Virus record (IMG/VR): IMGVR_UViG_3300036771_000090
Location: 1 to 64,000 of that record
DNA length: 64,000 bases
Source of the DNA: a virus
Direction: 5' to 3' (one strand)
A model generated the notes under the pieces. That model made no database searches, was not told the origin of the DNA, and saw only the letters and a list, made by a program, of their open reading frames with translations. Shown piece after piece: positions 23,914 through 32,893 of this stretch (position 1 is the first letter of the stretch; each line of letters begins with the position of its first letter). The position numbers and the translations under genes are program-made.

Positions 23914-26900
23914 CCACCGGCACTTCGTCCCGGCCGCGGTGACCGCGGACGCCGGCGGGGACCACCTGTCCGGCTGCATGATCGCGCTCATGCCCACGGA
24001 GGACGACGCGCAGCGCCTGGCCGTCGAAGGCGGGGAAGCGGCTGCCGATCTCCACTGCACCCTGTTCTACGTCGGGCCCGACGCTTCGCAGTGGGACGAC
24101 CACCAGCGCGCGGAGCTGGTGGACATCCTGCGCAGCATGGTCCAGGAGTCCCCGTTCGGCAGCGCCAACGTACTGACCGCGAACATCTTCGGCGCCGCGC
24201 ACTGGAACGCGGGCAGCGACGCTCCTTCCTGGGTGTGGAACGTCGGGGACCTGCCCGGTGACGATCCGGTGGACGATGACGGGGACGGCCTGGACGACTT
24301 CCACCGGATGGCGGTCGAAGCGCTGGAGTCGGGACATGAACACCCTGATCCGCCTGTCCAGCACACTCCGTGGGTAGCCCATATCTGTGCCCAGTACACC
24401 GATGATCCCGCGCTCCTGGAGACCATGGAGCAGCGCCTGGGCCCGGTCACCTTCGACCGGCTCCGGATCAGCTTCGGTGACCAGGACACCGACATCCCGC
24501 TGAATGTGGACCAGGTGCTCACCGCGGCCGGGCCGCTCCGGCGCAAGCCGAAGGAGTTCGAGCAGACCGCCACGGTGGACTTCGCGCTCATGGACGCCTC
24601 CTGGAAGGCGGCCGTGGACAAGGTGTACGTGGCATGGATGGCCGTGCTCAGTGCCCAGCGCGCGGAGCTGTACCGCCAGATCCAGTCCGCTGTGGACGCC
24701 GGGCGCCTGGGGGATCTGGCCACCATGGACGTGAGCACGGAGCAGGCGGTGACCGTGCTCTCCAGCCACATGGCCGCTTTCGCCAGGACGTGCGGGCTCC
24801 AGCAGCAGCACGAAGCCGACCGCCAGGGCGTACACGTCGAATCGTGGTCCCTGTCCGGTGACGCGGTGACCGCCTCCGCCGTAGGCGACTGGATCAGCCG
24901 GATCGGTTCCTTCGCCCGGGTCACCGCCGGAGCACTGGCGTCCCGGCTGGTGTCCGCGGCGTCCCGGCGCTCCGTCGTGCTGGGCCAGACCGACGAACGC
25001 GGCAGCGAAGTGGCGCGCCAGGTGGATACCGACCTGTCCGACCATCCCCAGAGCTACGTCCGGCAGGAGCTGGCCGCAGCCATGACCGCGGCCCAGAATT
25101 ACGGCCGTCTCGCCGTGCTCACCGCGGCGCCGCCCGGCCGCTACTACGCGTCGGAGATGCTGGACAAGCAGACGTGCAAGCCGTGCCGGGAGATCGACGG
25201 AACCCAGTTCACCGGCCTGGACGCCGCGGATGCCGCCTACCCGGCCGGCGGCTATGTCGAATGCGCAGGGGGATCATCTTGCCGTGGCACCCTGGTCACG
25301 GTCTGGGACGAAGGAGAGGTGGCTTCCGCCGCTCCGGAGGGAGGTGCCGCCGTGGCGGCAACCGAAGAACTGGGTGGCAAGCCCACCAAGGGGACGAAGA
25401 AGGACAAGCGGCTGAAGGAGAACGACACCGCGGCCGTGGACGCGGAGCACTTCGGCCCGGTCAGCGGGCCCGTTTCGGACAAGCCCTGGGACGGAGCGGC
25501 GTCCCGCTTCACGGATGAGCAGTACCAGCGCGCCGCAGCGGCGTGCGATTCCGGGGACAGCACGGTCAAGGAGCGGTGCTTCCTTCCGCACCACGAACCG
25601 GACGGCACCGTCAGCAAGGCCGGCGTCCACGCGGCGGCCCAGCGCGTCAGCTCCCTGTCCGGCCACGATCCCGCGGCCGTGGCGAAGGCGAAGGCGCACC
25701 TGCGCTCCCACTACAGCCAGCTTGGTGAAGACGTCCCGGACTCCCTGAAGGCCACCCTGGGGGACGCGGTGGAGCTGGCCATGGCGCCGGTGGAGTCGGT
25801 GGAGAACTTCGACGTGCCCGCGGAAGGCGCCACCGGGACGACCAGCCCGTGGCGCGGACCGCTGGCGGTGGAGAGCAAGGTCACCGGAGACGGCCGGGAG
25901 TTCGCGGCCGGGTCGCTGACCTGGCGGGACCTGCCGCTCCCGCTGCGCTGGAACAAGGAGGACAGCCACGGCGGGGAGCCGCGCACCGTGGCCGTCAACG
26001 TCGGCCGGATCGACAACATCTGGCGTGAGGGTGACCTGATCATGGGGGAAGGGGTGCTGGACCTGAGCACCCCCGACGGCCAGACCGTCTTCAACAAGAT
26101 CAGCGGCCAGTTCCTCCGCGGCGTGTCGGTGGATGCCGATTCCATCAAGGACTCCGACGTCGAAGTCATCATGCCGGAGGGGACCGGGGACGACGCGGAC
26201 GAAGACCCGCTGATGGCCCTGTTCGCCATGCCGGAGAAGGTGATCTACCACGCCGGCCGGATCTCCGCGGCCACCCTGTGCGACATCCCCGCGTTCGCGG
26301 AAGCGTACATCGCGCTCCTGGACCAGGACGGAGCCGTCACCGCCGGCGGCATCCCGGCCGGTGTGAGCGGCCATGTCCTGATCCGCGGTGTCCCCCGCCG
26401 CACCATCGACGGCCTGGTGGCCGCCGGTCCGCTGGCCACCGACGGCTGGACACCCCCGGCGGAGTGGTTCTCCAACCCGCGCCTGTCCCTGCCCACCGGC
26501 ATCACCGTCACCGACGACGGCCGGGTGTACGGCCACGCGGCCACCTGGGGGAGCTGTCACATCGGGCAGGCGGACGTCTGTGTCCAGCCGCCCCGGGAGG
26601 AGAACCACCCGTACTACATGACCGGAGAGGTGAAGACCCGGGAAGGCGGCCGGGTCTCCGTCGGCCAGATCACCGTGGGGACCGGCCACGCGCCGCTCAA
26701 CGCCGGGGCGGTCCCCGCGACCGAGCACTACGACCACACTGGCCACGCGGTGGCGGACGTCGCGGTGGGCAACGACGATCACGGGATCTGGGTGGCCGGC
26801 GCGATCCGGCCCGGTGCGGACCCGGAGCTGGTCCACGCGCTCCGCGCCGCCGGCCAGGTCTCCGGGGACTGGCGCCGGATCGGCAGCCAGCTCCGGCTGG

Positions 26901-27118
26901 TCGGCCTCCTGGCCGTCAACGTCCCCGGCTTCCCGGTGCCGAAGATGGCCACCCGGATCACCGCCTCCGGCGCGGAAGGCGCCAACGTCCAGATGGCTCT
27001 GGTGGCCGCCGGCCGGCCGGCCTTCGCCCACGGTCTCAGCGACGAAGAGACCACCCAGGCAGCGTTCCGTATCGTCATGGACGCGCTGTTCCACCGCGTG
27101 CACAGGGGAGGTGAATGA
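23906..27118 (+). CDS. Fused 2H phosphoesterase-MuF-capsid maturation protease
   Basis: A 1070-residue multidomain protein overlapping the portal end. Residues about 20-210 look like a 2H phosphoesterase (LHCTLFYVG gives the first HxT; WVAHICAQYT has Cys where the second Ser/Thr is expected). Residues about 220-480 form a MuF-type minor head region ending in DKQTCKPCREIDGTQF. A DUF6582-like segment (RFTDEQYQRAAAACDSG ... RCFLPHHEPDGTVS) spans about 530-610. Residues about 630-800 resemble a prohead protease (LPLPLRWNKEDSHGG, QFLRGVSVDAD). A further 270-residue domain follows. MuF-protease fusions are known in actinophages; the 2H addition is less usual. Confidence 0.85.
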   Translation: MPDHRHFVPAAVTADAGGDHLSGCMIALMPTEDDAQRLAVEGGEAAADLHCTLFYVGPDASQWDDHQRAELVDILRSMVQESPFGSANVLTANIFGAAHWNAGSDAPSWVWNVGDLPGDDPVDDDGDGLDDFHRMAVEALESGHEHPDPPVQHTPWVAHICAQYTDDPALLETMEQRLGPVTFDRLRISFGDQDTDIPLNVDQVLTAAGPLRRKPKEFEQTATVDFALMDASWKAAVDKVYVAWMAVLSAQRAELYRQIQSAVDAGRLGDLATMDVSTEQAVTVLSSHMAAFARTCGLQQQHEADRQGVHVESWSLSGDAVTASAVGDWISRIGSFARVTAGALASRLVSAASRRSVVLGQTDERGSEVARQVDTDLSDHPQSYVRQELAAAMTAAQNYGRLAVLTAAPPGRYYASEMLDKQTCKPCREIDGTQFTGLDAADAAYPAGGYVECAGGSSCRGTLVTVWDEGEVASAAPEGGAAVAATEELGGKPTKGTKKDKRLKENDTAAVDAEHFGPVSGPVSDKPWDGAASRFTDEQYQRAAAACDSGDSTVKERCFLPHHEPDGTVSKAGVHAAAQRVSSLSGHDPAAVAKAKAHLRSHYSQLGEDVPDSLKATLGDAVELAMAPVESVENFDVPAEGATGTTSPWRGPLAVESKVTGDGREFAAGSLTWRDLPLPLRWNKEDSHGGEPRTVAVNVGRIDNIWREGDLIMGEGVLDLSTPDGQTVFNKISGQFLRGVSVDADSIKDSDVEVIMPEGTGDDADEDPLMALFAMPEKVIYHAGRISAATLCDIPAFAEAYIALLDQDGAVTAGGIPAGVSGHVLIRGVPRRTIDGLVAAGPLATDGWTPPAEWFSNPRLSLPTGITVTDDGRVYGHAATWGSCHIGQADVCVQPPREENHPYYMTGEVKTREGGRVSVGQITVGTGHAPLNAGAVPATEHYDHTGHAVADVAVGNDDHGIWVAGAIRPGADPELVHALRAAGQVSGDWRRIGSQLRLVGLLAVNVPGFPVPKMATRITASGAEGANVQMALVAAGRPAFAHGLSDEETTQAAFRIVMDALFHRVHRGGE

Positions 27119-27225
27119 CCGTGTTCCACCGGTCGCGGTATTCTCAGAACGGTGTCCCGTTCCGCTGTTCCTGGTGGCAGATCGGGGACCGCATCTTCCG
27201 GTACCGGGAACTCCCTGGGAGGTGA
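27115..27225 (+). CDS. Very small Arg-rich protein
   Basis: A 36-residue ORF starting ATGA over the protease-fusion stop (VFHRSRYSQNGVPFRCSWW, then RIFRYRELPGR). It is basic and aromatic with one cysteine. Support is limited to the overlapping start and the GGGGAGG just before it. Confidence 0.4.
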   Translation: MTVFHRSRYSQNGVPFRCSWWQIGDRIFRYRELPGR

Positions 27226-27232
27226 ACCCCTG

Positions 27233-27286
27233 ATGTGCGGATGCAACCAGCCCGCTCCCCCGCCCCCGCCGGCCCCCGGCCAGTGA
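27233..27286 (+). CDS. Micro-protein with Cys pair and poly-proline
   Basis: A 17-residue ORF (CGCNQ then a Pro/Ala run) behind GGGAGGTG at eight bases, an excellent ribosome site. It ends six bases before a strong terminator. Tiny Cys-containing ORFs after the MuF/protease gene occur in other actinophages; a role is unknown. Confidence 0.4.
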   Translation: MCGCNQPAPPPPPAPGQ

Positions 27287-27291
27287 GACCC

Positions 27292-27322
27292 GGAACCCCC
27301 GCCCCCGCCCGGCGGGGGTTCC
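27292..27322. terminator. 12-bp perfect hairpin between convergent genes
   Basis: GGAACCCCCGCC and its exact complement surround seven bases. It sits between the rightward head genes and the leftward lipoprotein gene and could terminate both transcripts. Confidence 0.8.
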
Positions 27323-27327
27323 GCCGT

Positions 27328-27768
27328 TCACGGGGTCCGGTTCAGCAGCTCCTTCAGGTCGTCCATGTCGTTGCTGGCCTTCAGGGAGTCGGTCAGGAAA
27401 CGGTCCGAACCGGAGTCGATGTCCCCGGCCACGGTCAGCGCGTCCGTCATCACCCGGTCGTACCCCGTGTCGATGTCCGGGTGGCCGGCCGGCGCCGGGA
27501 CCAGCAAGCCGGCTTTCGCGGCGCTGCGCAGCTCCGCTACCTCCGGCCGGCCGTGCAGTACCGCTCCCGACGCGGATGCGTCACCCAGCGATGTGTACGC
27601 GGCGGACAGTGCGTCCACCGGGATGAAGGCTTCGGTGTACCAGCTCTCCAGGGACTGCATGGAGGCGGACGGAGCTGCGGACCGGTCCGGAGTGCTGCCG
27701 GAAGATCCCCCGCATCCGGCCAGTACGGCGGCCAGCAGAGGAACGGCCAGGAATTGCATGGATCGCAT
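27328..27768 (-). CDS. Lipoprotein encoded antisense within the head operon
   Basis: A 146-residue protein with a lipoprotein signal peptide: basic RSMQ, hydrophobic FLAVPLLAAVLAG and a lipobox LAGC, with a Gly/Ser spacer after the cysteine. The mature domain is helical and acidic (DALTVAGDIDSGSDRF) with no recognised family. AAAGGAAAGGA precedes ATG 27768. It is the only leftward gene between 6.3 and 48.4 kb and sits behind its own terminator, the hallmark of a moron. Phage lipoproteins can block superinfection from the outer membrane leaflet or wall space; that role here is inference. Confidence 0.82.
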   Translation of the reverse strand: MRSMQFLAVPLLAAVLAGCGGSSGSTPDRSAAPSASMQSLESWYTEAFIPVDALSAAYTSLGDASASGAVLHGRPEVAELRSAAKAGLLVPAPAGHPDIDTGYDRVMTDALTVAGDIDSGSDRFLTDSLKASNDMDDLKELLNRTP

Positions 27769-27812
27769 GGACTAATCCTTTCCTTTTACCGGTCCACAAT
27801 AGTCTCTGACCT

Positions 27813-27842
27813 TTGGAAATGCGGTTATCCGGCTGCTACCTT
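27813..27842 (+). promoter_or_regulatory. Possible promoter for the capsid gene
   Basis: TTGGAA, 18 bases and TACCTT lie 48 bases ahead of the capsid GTG, after the terminator and the antisense gene. Capsid transcription needs a new promoter if the 27292 hairpin terminates, which is the main support. Confidence 0.35.
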
Positions 27843-27889
27843 GACGGCAAACATCATCCCGCCTTCGCCTCTCAGCCGGAGGAACTGCC

Positions 27890-29683
27890 GTGCCCGAACA
27901 GCTCGAAACCCACACTCTCTACCCCGCCCCGGCTGATCTGACCACGATCCCCGACGCGGAACTGTCCGAAATGGAGACCGTGTTCACCGCGGAGTTCGAC
28001 CGCGTGTACGGCCTCCAGGACTACACCGAAGACCATGTTCAGTACGGCCTGGGACTCCGGGAGAACCTGGACCGGGTCAAGTCGGAGCTGGCCGCGCGTG
28101 ACGTCCGCGCCAAGAGTGCGGCGGCTGCGGCCAAGCTGAAGGCGGACCGCCAGATGGCGGAGCTGAAGGGCGCGATCCACGGACCGGCCGAAGGAACCCC
28201 GGAGGCTGCTCAGGTAGCCGTCGTGGACCAGGAGAAGGCCAACGCCCGGCTGGCCGAAGTCGTGGCCGCCGCGGTGACCGAAGGCTTCGTGGGACTGCTC
28301 GGTGGCGAAGCCGGCAAGGAGATCGTGAAGGGCGCGCGTGGCGGGGCCGTCGTGGCGTCGCTCGGTGCCACCGCCCGGCTGGCCCCGAAGCCGCCGGCCG
28401 GCGTCCAGCAGCGGCTGGCCATCACCGCGTCCGGTTCCGGCCAGGAGCTGCCGAACCTGGCGGCGCTGGCCGCGGAGTTCACCCGGATGGCCAACGGCAT
28501 CCCGATCTCCCGGAGCGGCAAGAACGCCCCCCAGCACCCCGTGGCCCGTATCCGGAACGAGTTCGCGCACACCGTGGACGACCGGATGCGCCCGGCGGAG
28601 ATCGAAGAGATCTGGCGGGAGATGGTCAACCGCGACAGCTCCGACGCGCTGGTGGCCGGCGGTGGCTGGTGCGCCCCGTCAGAGATCATGTACAACTTCT
28701 TCAACATCGCGGACATGGACGGAGCGGTGGACCTGCCGACCGTCGGTGTCACCCGTGGTGGCATCCGGTACCCGGTCTCCCCCGCCATCGGGGACGTGTT
28801 CTTCCAGAACGCGGGCAGCAACCCGGCGTCCGGCTTCGGCTCCTTCGCCTTCCCGTTCAGCAACGCCTCCGACCCGTGGCTGTGGACGGAGACGGACGAC
28901 ATCTCCACCGTCACCGGCTCCGTGAACAAGCCGACCCTGCGCGTTCCCTGTGCCAGCTTCGGGGAGCAGCGGCTGGAGGCGTACGGCCTCACGGTCACCG
29001 CGGGCAACCTGACCGACAGCGCCTGGCCCGAAGCCACCCAGAACTTCATCCGGCTCCTGCGGATGGCCTACGCGCACGCGATCAACGCCCGGCTGCTGTC
29101 CCTCATGGACACCGCCTCCGGCGGCGCGACGACCATCGGCGCCATCACCACCGACCCCGCCGCACCGCGCATCATGAACGCGGTGGAGCTGGCGGCCGTG
29201 GACTACCGGGCGAAGTACGCCATGAACACGGACGCGGTGCTGGAAGTCGTCCTGCCGTACTGGGTCAAGAGCGTCATCCGTTCCGACCTGGCGTACAAGA
29301 CGGGCATCGACTCCACGGAGCTGCTGGCCGTCATCGACAGCCAGATCAATGCGTTCTTCACCGCGCGCAAGGTCCGCGTCCAGTGGGTCAACGACTACCA
29401 GGTGCGCGGAGCCAACCAGCCCGGCTCCAGCTCCAACCTGACCACCTGGCCGACCACCGTCAACTTCATGGTGTACGCGGCCGGCACCTTCCTCCACGGC
29501 ACCGGGCTCCAGCTCGACCTGGGAGTGGTCCGGGACTCCGTGCTCAACGCGGAGAACGACTTCACCGCGGCATGGGCCGAAGAGGCGCACCTGATCGCCA
29601 TGGTGGGCCACGCCAGCCGGAAGTACACCGTGGCCTTCCAGGTCAACGGCGCCAGCGGTGGCGGCACCACGGCACGCGTCTGA
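27890..29683 (+). CDS. Major capsid protein (HK97 fold) with N-terminal scaffold-like region
   Basis: A 597-residue protein. The first 200 residues are helical and charged (VKSELAARDVRAKSAAAAAK, EKANARLAEVVAAAV), as in HK97-type delta/scaffold regions that are removed by the protease. The remaining 400 residues carry the capsid: GGGWCAPSEIMYNFFNIADMD, then PTVGVTRGGIRYPVSP, AYAHAINARLLSLMDTAS, VLEVVLPYWVKSVIRSDLAYKTG and a C-terminal beta region. Placement after the protease fusion agrees. GTG 27890 is behind CGGAGGAA. It would be the most abundant virion protein. Confidence 0.9.
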   Translation: MPEQLETHTLYPAPADLTTIPDAELSEMETVFTAEFDRVYGLQDYTEDHVQYGLGLRENLDRVKSELAARDVRAKSAAAAAKLKADRQMAELKGAIHGPAEGTPEAAQVAVVDQEKANARLAEVVAAAVTEGFVGLLGGEAGKEIVKGARGGAVVASLGATARLAPKPPAGVQQRLAITASGSGQELPNLAALAAEFTRMANGIPISRSGKNAPQHPVARIRNEFAHTVDDRMRPAEIEEIWREMVNRDSSDALVAGGGWCAPSEIMYNFFNIADMDGAVDLPTVGVTRGGIRYPVSPAIGDVFFQNAGSNPASGFGSFAFPFSNASDPWLWTETDDISTVTGSVNKPTLRVPCASFGEQRLEAYGLTVTAGNLTDSAWPEATQNFIRLLRMAYAHAINARLLSLMDTASGGATTIGAITTDPAAPRIMNAVELAAVDYRAKYAMNTDAVLEVVLPYWVKSVIRSDLAYKTGIDSTELLAVIDSQINAFFTARKVRVQWVNDYQVRGANQPGSSSNLTTWPTTVNFMVYAAGTFLHGTGLQLDLGVVRDSVLNAENDFTAAWAEEAHLIAMVGHASRKYTVAFQVNGASGGGTTARV

Positions 29684-29721
29684 TCCCGTCCGTTCCAGCT
29701 CACACAGAGAGGCGGTGAACG

Positions 29722-30654
29722 ATGCCCGGTATGCGTCAGATCGTTGACGGTCCCGGCTTCACGCCGCTCCCGTACGGGCTCTGGGACGCGATCCAGCACC
29801 CCACTCCGACCGATTCGCACTGGCAGAACGGTGTGACCTGGTCGGAGTGGTGCGGTGGCGGTGGCACCGTCTATGACGAATGCATCGCGGTCACCGGTAC
29901 CGGGGGCGCTCCGACAGCCCAGGGCTCCATGTCCGGGAACATCACCCAGAACAACCGCGGCGCCACCGCTTTCACGGTGTACGCGGAGTTCGACTGCTCC
30001 GCTATCGGCAGCGTCGGAGACGCCATGAAGGTGGCCACCGACGCACTGGACCGGGTGGCGCCCTGGCAGGTGGAGACGGCCTTCTGGACGGGCAAGGCCG
30101 GCGCCACCACCAACGGGACGGCCCAGACCACGGTTTTCCCCCACCTGGCCGCGAACACCCAGTACACCGAACCGGGCACTCCCGGAACCACGATCGTGAT
30201 GCAGCCGGCCGCCTCCGTCGTGGCCACCGGCACCGGCGACGACGCGGCCGTCACCATGGGCCAGCTTGAAGGCGCCCTGGCCGACTGCTACCACGGCCAG
30301 GGGCTCATCCACGTGGCCTTCGAAGCCCTGGCCACCCTGAAGGCGTTCAAGCTGGTCCGTCACGATCCGGACGACCCGGCCGCGCTCTACAGCCCGGCCG
30401 GCCATCAGATCGTGGTCGGCTCCGGCTACCCCGGCACCGGCCCCGACGGAGCAGGCGCCCCGGCCGGGACGTCCTGGATCTACGGCACCGGCGCCATGTT
30501 CGGGTACAAGGGGCCCGTCCAGACGCCGCGCCAGCTCTATCAGTCCTTCGACCGTGCGGAGAACACCGTACGGATGATCTCCCAGCAGACCTATCTTCTC
30601 GGCTGGGACTGCTGCCTGTTCGCTGCCCGGCTCAATCTCGGCGTAGCCCAGTGA
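29722..30654 (+). CDS. Conserved head/structural protein
   Basis: A 310-residue protein directly after the capsid, behind GAGAGGCGGTG. It has an aromatic N-terminus (PLPYGLWDAIQHPTP, WQNGVTWSEWCGGGG), beta-rich middle and a final domain (QLYQSFDRAENTVRMISQQ, LGWDCCLFAARL). The arrangement suggests a virion protein made in quantity, perhaps a second head shell or minor capsid component. I do not recognise a defined family. Confidence 0.7.
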   Translation: MPGMRQIVDGPGFTPLPYGLWDAIQHPTPTDSHWQNGVTWSEWCGGGGTVYDECIAVTGTGGAPTAQGSMSGNITQNNRGATAFTVYAEFDCSAIGSVGDAMKVATDALDRVAPWQVETAFWTGKAGATTNGTAQTTVFPHLAANTQYTEPGTPGTTIVMQPAASVVATGTGDDAAVTMGQLEGALADCYHGQGLIHVAFEALATLKAFKLVRHDPDDPAALYSPAGHQIVVGSGYPGTGPDGAGAPAGTSWIYGTGAMFGYKGPVQTPRQLYQSFDRAENTVRMISQQTYLLGWDCCLFAARLNLGVAQ

Positions 30655-30668
30655 GGAGTTGAGAATCC

Positions 30669-31373
30669 ATGGCCACCACATCGAACTGTTTCACTCCGAT
30701 CAAGGGCACCACGTACCGCATGGTCAAGCTGGACGCGTGCGGGAACCCCGTGACCGGAACCGGGTCCGTCCAGGTCATCAGCAAGGGGTTCGTCCAGGTC
30801 CAGCAGGAGCCCCAGTACGAAGACGGCACGGAGTTCTTCGAGCGCACCGCGGACGGATCGGTCTGTGTCAACCAGAAGGACGATCCGGTCCTGAAGCGGA
30901 TGCAGCTCACGATCGACTTCTGCGAGATCAACGTGACCGGCGCCTCCTGGATGATGAGCGCCCGGGAGCTGGTCGTCACGAACACCGGCTACGGCTTCGC
31001 GGTGGCGGAAGGCGTTCCGTCCAACCGCTTCAGCCTGGAGGTGTGGCAGCAAGTGGCCGGCTCCGGCGCGTGCGACCCGACGGGGGCCCAGCGGTACATC
31101 TACCACGCGTGGCCGAACTGCGGTGCCGCCAAGATCGGAAACTACACCGTGGAGAACGCGAAGGGCACGCTCCAGATCATGTGCGAGACGCGCGCCGGAT
31201 CGAGCACTCCCACGATCGGCTGGAACGACGGCCCGGGATCGGGTACGTCCTGGCTGCCCACCGGCGCCGCGAACGCGGTCGGAGGCGGCACCGGAGCGCT
31301 GGACCACTGGATGCTGGCGCTCACCACCACCGTTCCGCCCACCGCGGCCTGTTCTCCGGTCTCTCTGACGTGA
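30669..31373 (+). CDS. Structural protein, candidate major tail or decoration protein
   Basis: A 234-residue protein with seven or more cysteines and beta-rich sequence. SVQVISKGFVQVQQEPQYEDGTEFFERTADGSVCV and DFCEINVTGASWMMS are read in the translation, here described by their ends only. The 'EDGTEF ... N' pattern, then a Gly/Thr-rich tail, resembles actinophage major tail subunits, but its location before the connectors would be unusual for one. It may instead be a head decoration protein. Confidence 0.6.
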   Translation: MATTSNCFTPIKGTTYRMVKLDACGNPVTGTGSVQVISKGFVQVQQEPQYEDGTEFFERTADGSVCVNQKDDPVLKRMQLTIDFCEINVTGASWMMSARELVVTNTGYGFAVAEGVPSNRFSLEVWQQVAGSGACDPTGAQRYIYHAWPNCGAAKIGNYTVENAKGTLQIMCETRAGSSTPTIGWNDGPGSGTSWLPTGAANAVGGGTGALDHWMLALTTTVPPTAACSPVSLT

Positions 31374-31678
31374 TCCCCCTCCTGGCCCAGCCGGAGCAGC
31401 GGTGGAGCTGTCCGAACTGCCCCGTGACCGCGGTCACCCGGGGCGAACCGAACCGCTTCCACCGCTGCTCCGGGCTGGCCGGGCTCCTGGTCCAGATGGT
31501 CCCGGCTGGCGTGAAAGCCAAGATCGAAGCGGTGGAACGGGAAGACTGGATCGGCACCGAAGATGTCCAGTACGACGGCAACGGACGGCCGGTCATGGCC
31601 ACCGTCACCACCCGGGACGACGGCAACGACGTCACCGTCTACGCACCGACAGCGCACGTAAGGGGGCTCCTCCAGTGA
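31370..31678 (+). CDS. Small zinc-ribbon structural-region protein
   Basis: A 102-residue protein starting GTG 31370 (GTGA overlap). CPNCPVT near residue 14 and FHRCSGL near 31 supply Cys and His for a small zinc-binding site, a form repeated in many actinophage proteins that follow tail or capsid subunits. The C-terminal half is beta-rich (DVQYDGNGRPVMATVTTR). Function is unknown. Confidence 0.68.
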   Translation: MIPLLAQPEQRWSCPNCPVTAVTRGEPNRFHRCSGLAGLLVQMVPAGVKAKIEAVEREDWIGTEDVQYDGNGRPVMATVTTRDDGNDVTVYAPTAHVRGLLQ

Positions 31679-32154
31679 CGTGGAGCGGCAGCGGCATCTT
31701 CAGGGAGTGGCCCAGCCAGGTCTTCCAGGTCTCCGGCACGTCGTACACCGGCCTGGACAGCGACACGGTGAAAGCCGCGCTCTTCAACAACACCGGCACG
31801 CCGGACAAGGACGCCGCGGTGGCGTCCACCGGCTACAACACCGGCCAGTGGGTCACGGCCAACGAAGTCACCGGCGCGTCGGAGTGGGTGGCCGCCGGCC
31901 GGGCGCTGGCGTCCAAGACGTTCACTACCCCCAGCTCCGGCGTCTTCATGTTCGACGCCGCGGACCTCACCGGGTCCGCGTCGGTGACCATGTCCGGCAT
32001 CCAGGGCTGCCTGGTCTATGACGACACGATCAGCGGCGGCACCGTGGCCAAGCAGGGTGTGAGCTTCAACTACTTCGGTGGTGCCCAGTCGGTCACGTCC
32101 GGCACGTTCTCCGTGGCCTGGAACGCCAACGGGGTTCTGCGCTTCACGGTCTGA
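31675..32154 (+). CDS. Beta-rich structural protein
   Basis: A 159-residue protein from GTG 31675 with AAGGGGG upstream. It is rich in Ser, Thr, Gly and Val (VKAALFNNTGTPD, ASVTMSGIQGCLVYDDTIS), typical of fibre, decoration or tail-tip proteins. It is transcribed in the block between capsid and connector genes. No specific family is recognised. Confidence 0.65.
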   Translation: MTWSGSGIFREWPSQVFQVSGTSYTGLDSDTVKAALFNNTGTPDKDAAVASTGYNTGQWVTANEVTGASEWVAAGRALASKTFTTPSSGVFMFDAADLTGSASVTMSGIQGCLVYDDTISGGTVAKQGVSFNYFGGAQSVTSGTFSVAWNANGVLRFTV

Positions 32155-32163
32155 GTCCCGGCC

Positions 32164-32883
32164 GTGGCCATCACGGAGGACACCACCAACCAGCCCGTAC
32201 CCGTTCACGCCACCGGGCTCACCGCCACCACAGCATCCTTCACCCCTGCTAACGCAACGTTGCTGGTGGCACTGGTCTCCGTGGACGGGGGAGCCACCGC
32301 CACATCCACCGTTCTCACGGATTCGGTGGCCGGAACCTGGACACTGCTGAAACGGCAGAACGCGGTCGGTGGCGGGGTCGGCGGCGCGGCGGAGATCTGG
32401 TGCCGCTACCTGGTGACCTCCCCGGGCGCGATGACCGTCACCGATGTCTGGACAGCCAACGGGCAGAACAGCGGGAATCTCACCGTGCGCTGTCTCCTTG
32501 GCGCCAGCTCCACCCAGACCGGTGCGACAGCCGGTACCGGCGCCGGCACGATCGCACCGACCGTGGCCATCACCCCCACCGTGCTCAACTCCTGGGTGTA
32601 CGGCGCGATCCTGGACTACCAGTCCGCCGCGTCCCTGACTCCCAACGCCATCACGACCCGGATTGACCAGTTCCAGGACGCTGTCAACGGAGACACCTGG
32701 GCCAACTGGAAGGCCACAGCCGCCACCACTTCGCTGTCGTCCACCACCTACGGTTTCACCAACGCCAACAGCGCTTTCAACACGGCCGCCGCGGAGATCC
32801 TGCCGCTGGCCGGTGGGGGCGCTGTGGTCCAGCCACCGCCCGTCATCGTCGGCCAGGCCATCGGCCGGGCCTCCACCTGGTGA
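32164..32883 (+). CDS. Beta-rich structural protein
   Basis: A 239-residue Thr/Ala/Gly-rich protein from GTG 32164. Its layout (AITEDTTNQPVPVH, TLLVALVSVDGG, WCRYLVTSPGAMTVTDVW) matches the N-terminal 220 residues of the tail-tip protein at 41211, suggesting the same beta-sandwich domain in two virion proteins. It probably forms surface appendages. It ends in a Pro/Val tail. Confidence 0.65.
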   Translation: MAITEDTTNQPVPVHATGLTATTASFTPANATLLVALVSVDGGATATSTVLTDSVAGTWTLLKRQNAVGGGVGGAAEIWCRYLVTSPGAMTVTDVWTANGQNSGNLTVRCLLGASSTQTGATAGTGAGTIAPTVAITPTVLNSWVYGAILDYQSAASLTPNAITTRIDQFQDAVNGDTWANWKATAATTSLSSTTYGFTNANSAFNTAAAEILPLAGGGAVVQPPPVIVGQAIGRASTW

Positions 32884-32893
32884 GGTACACCCC

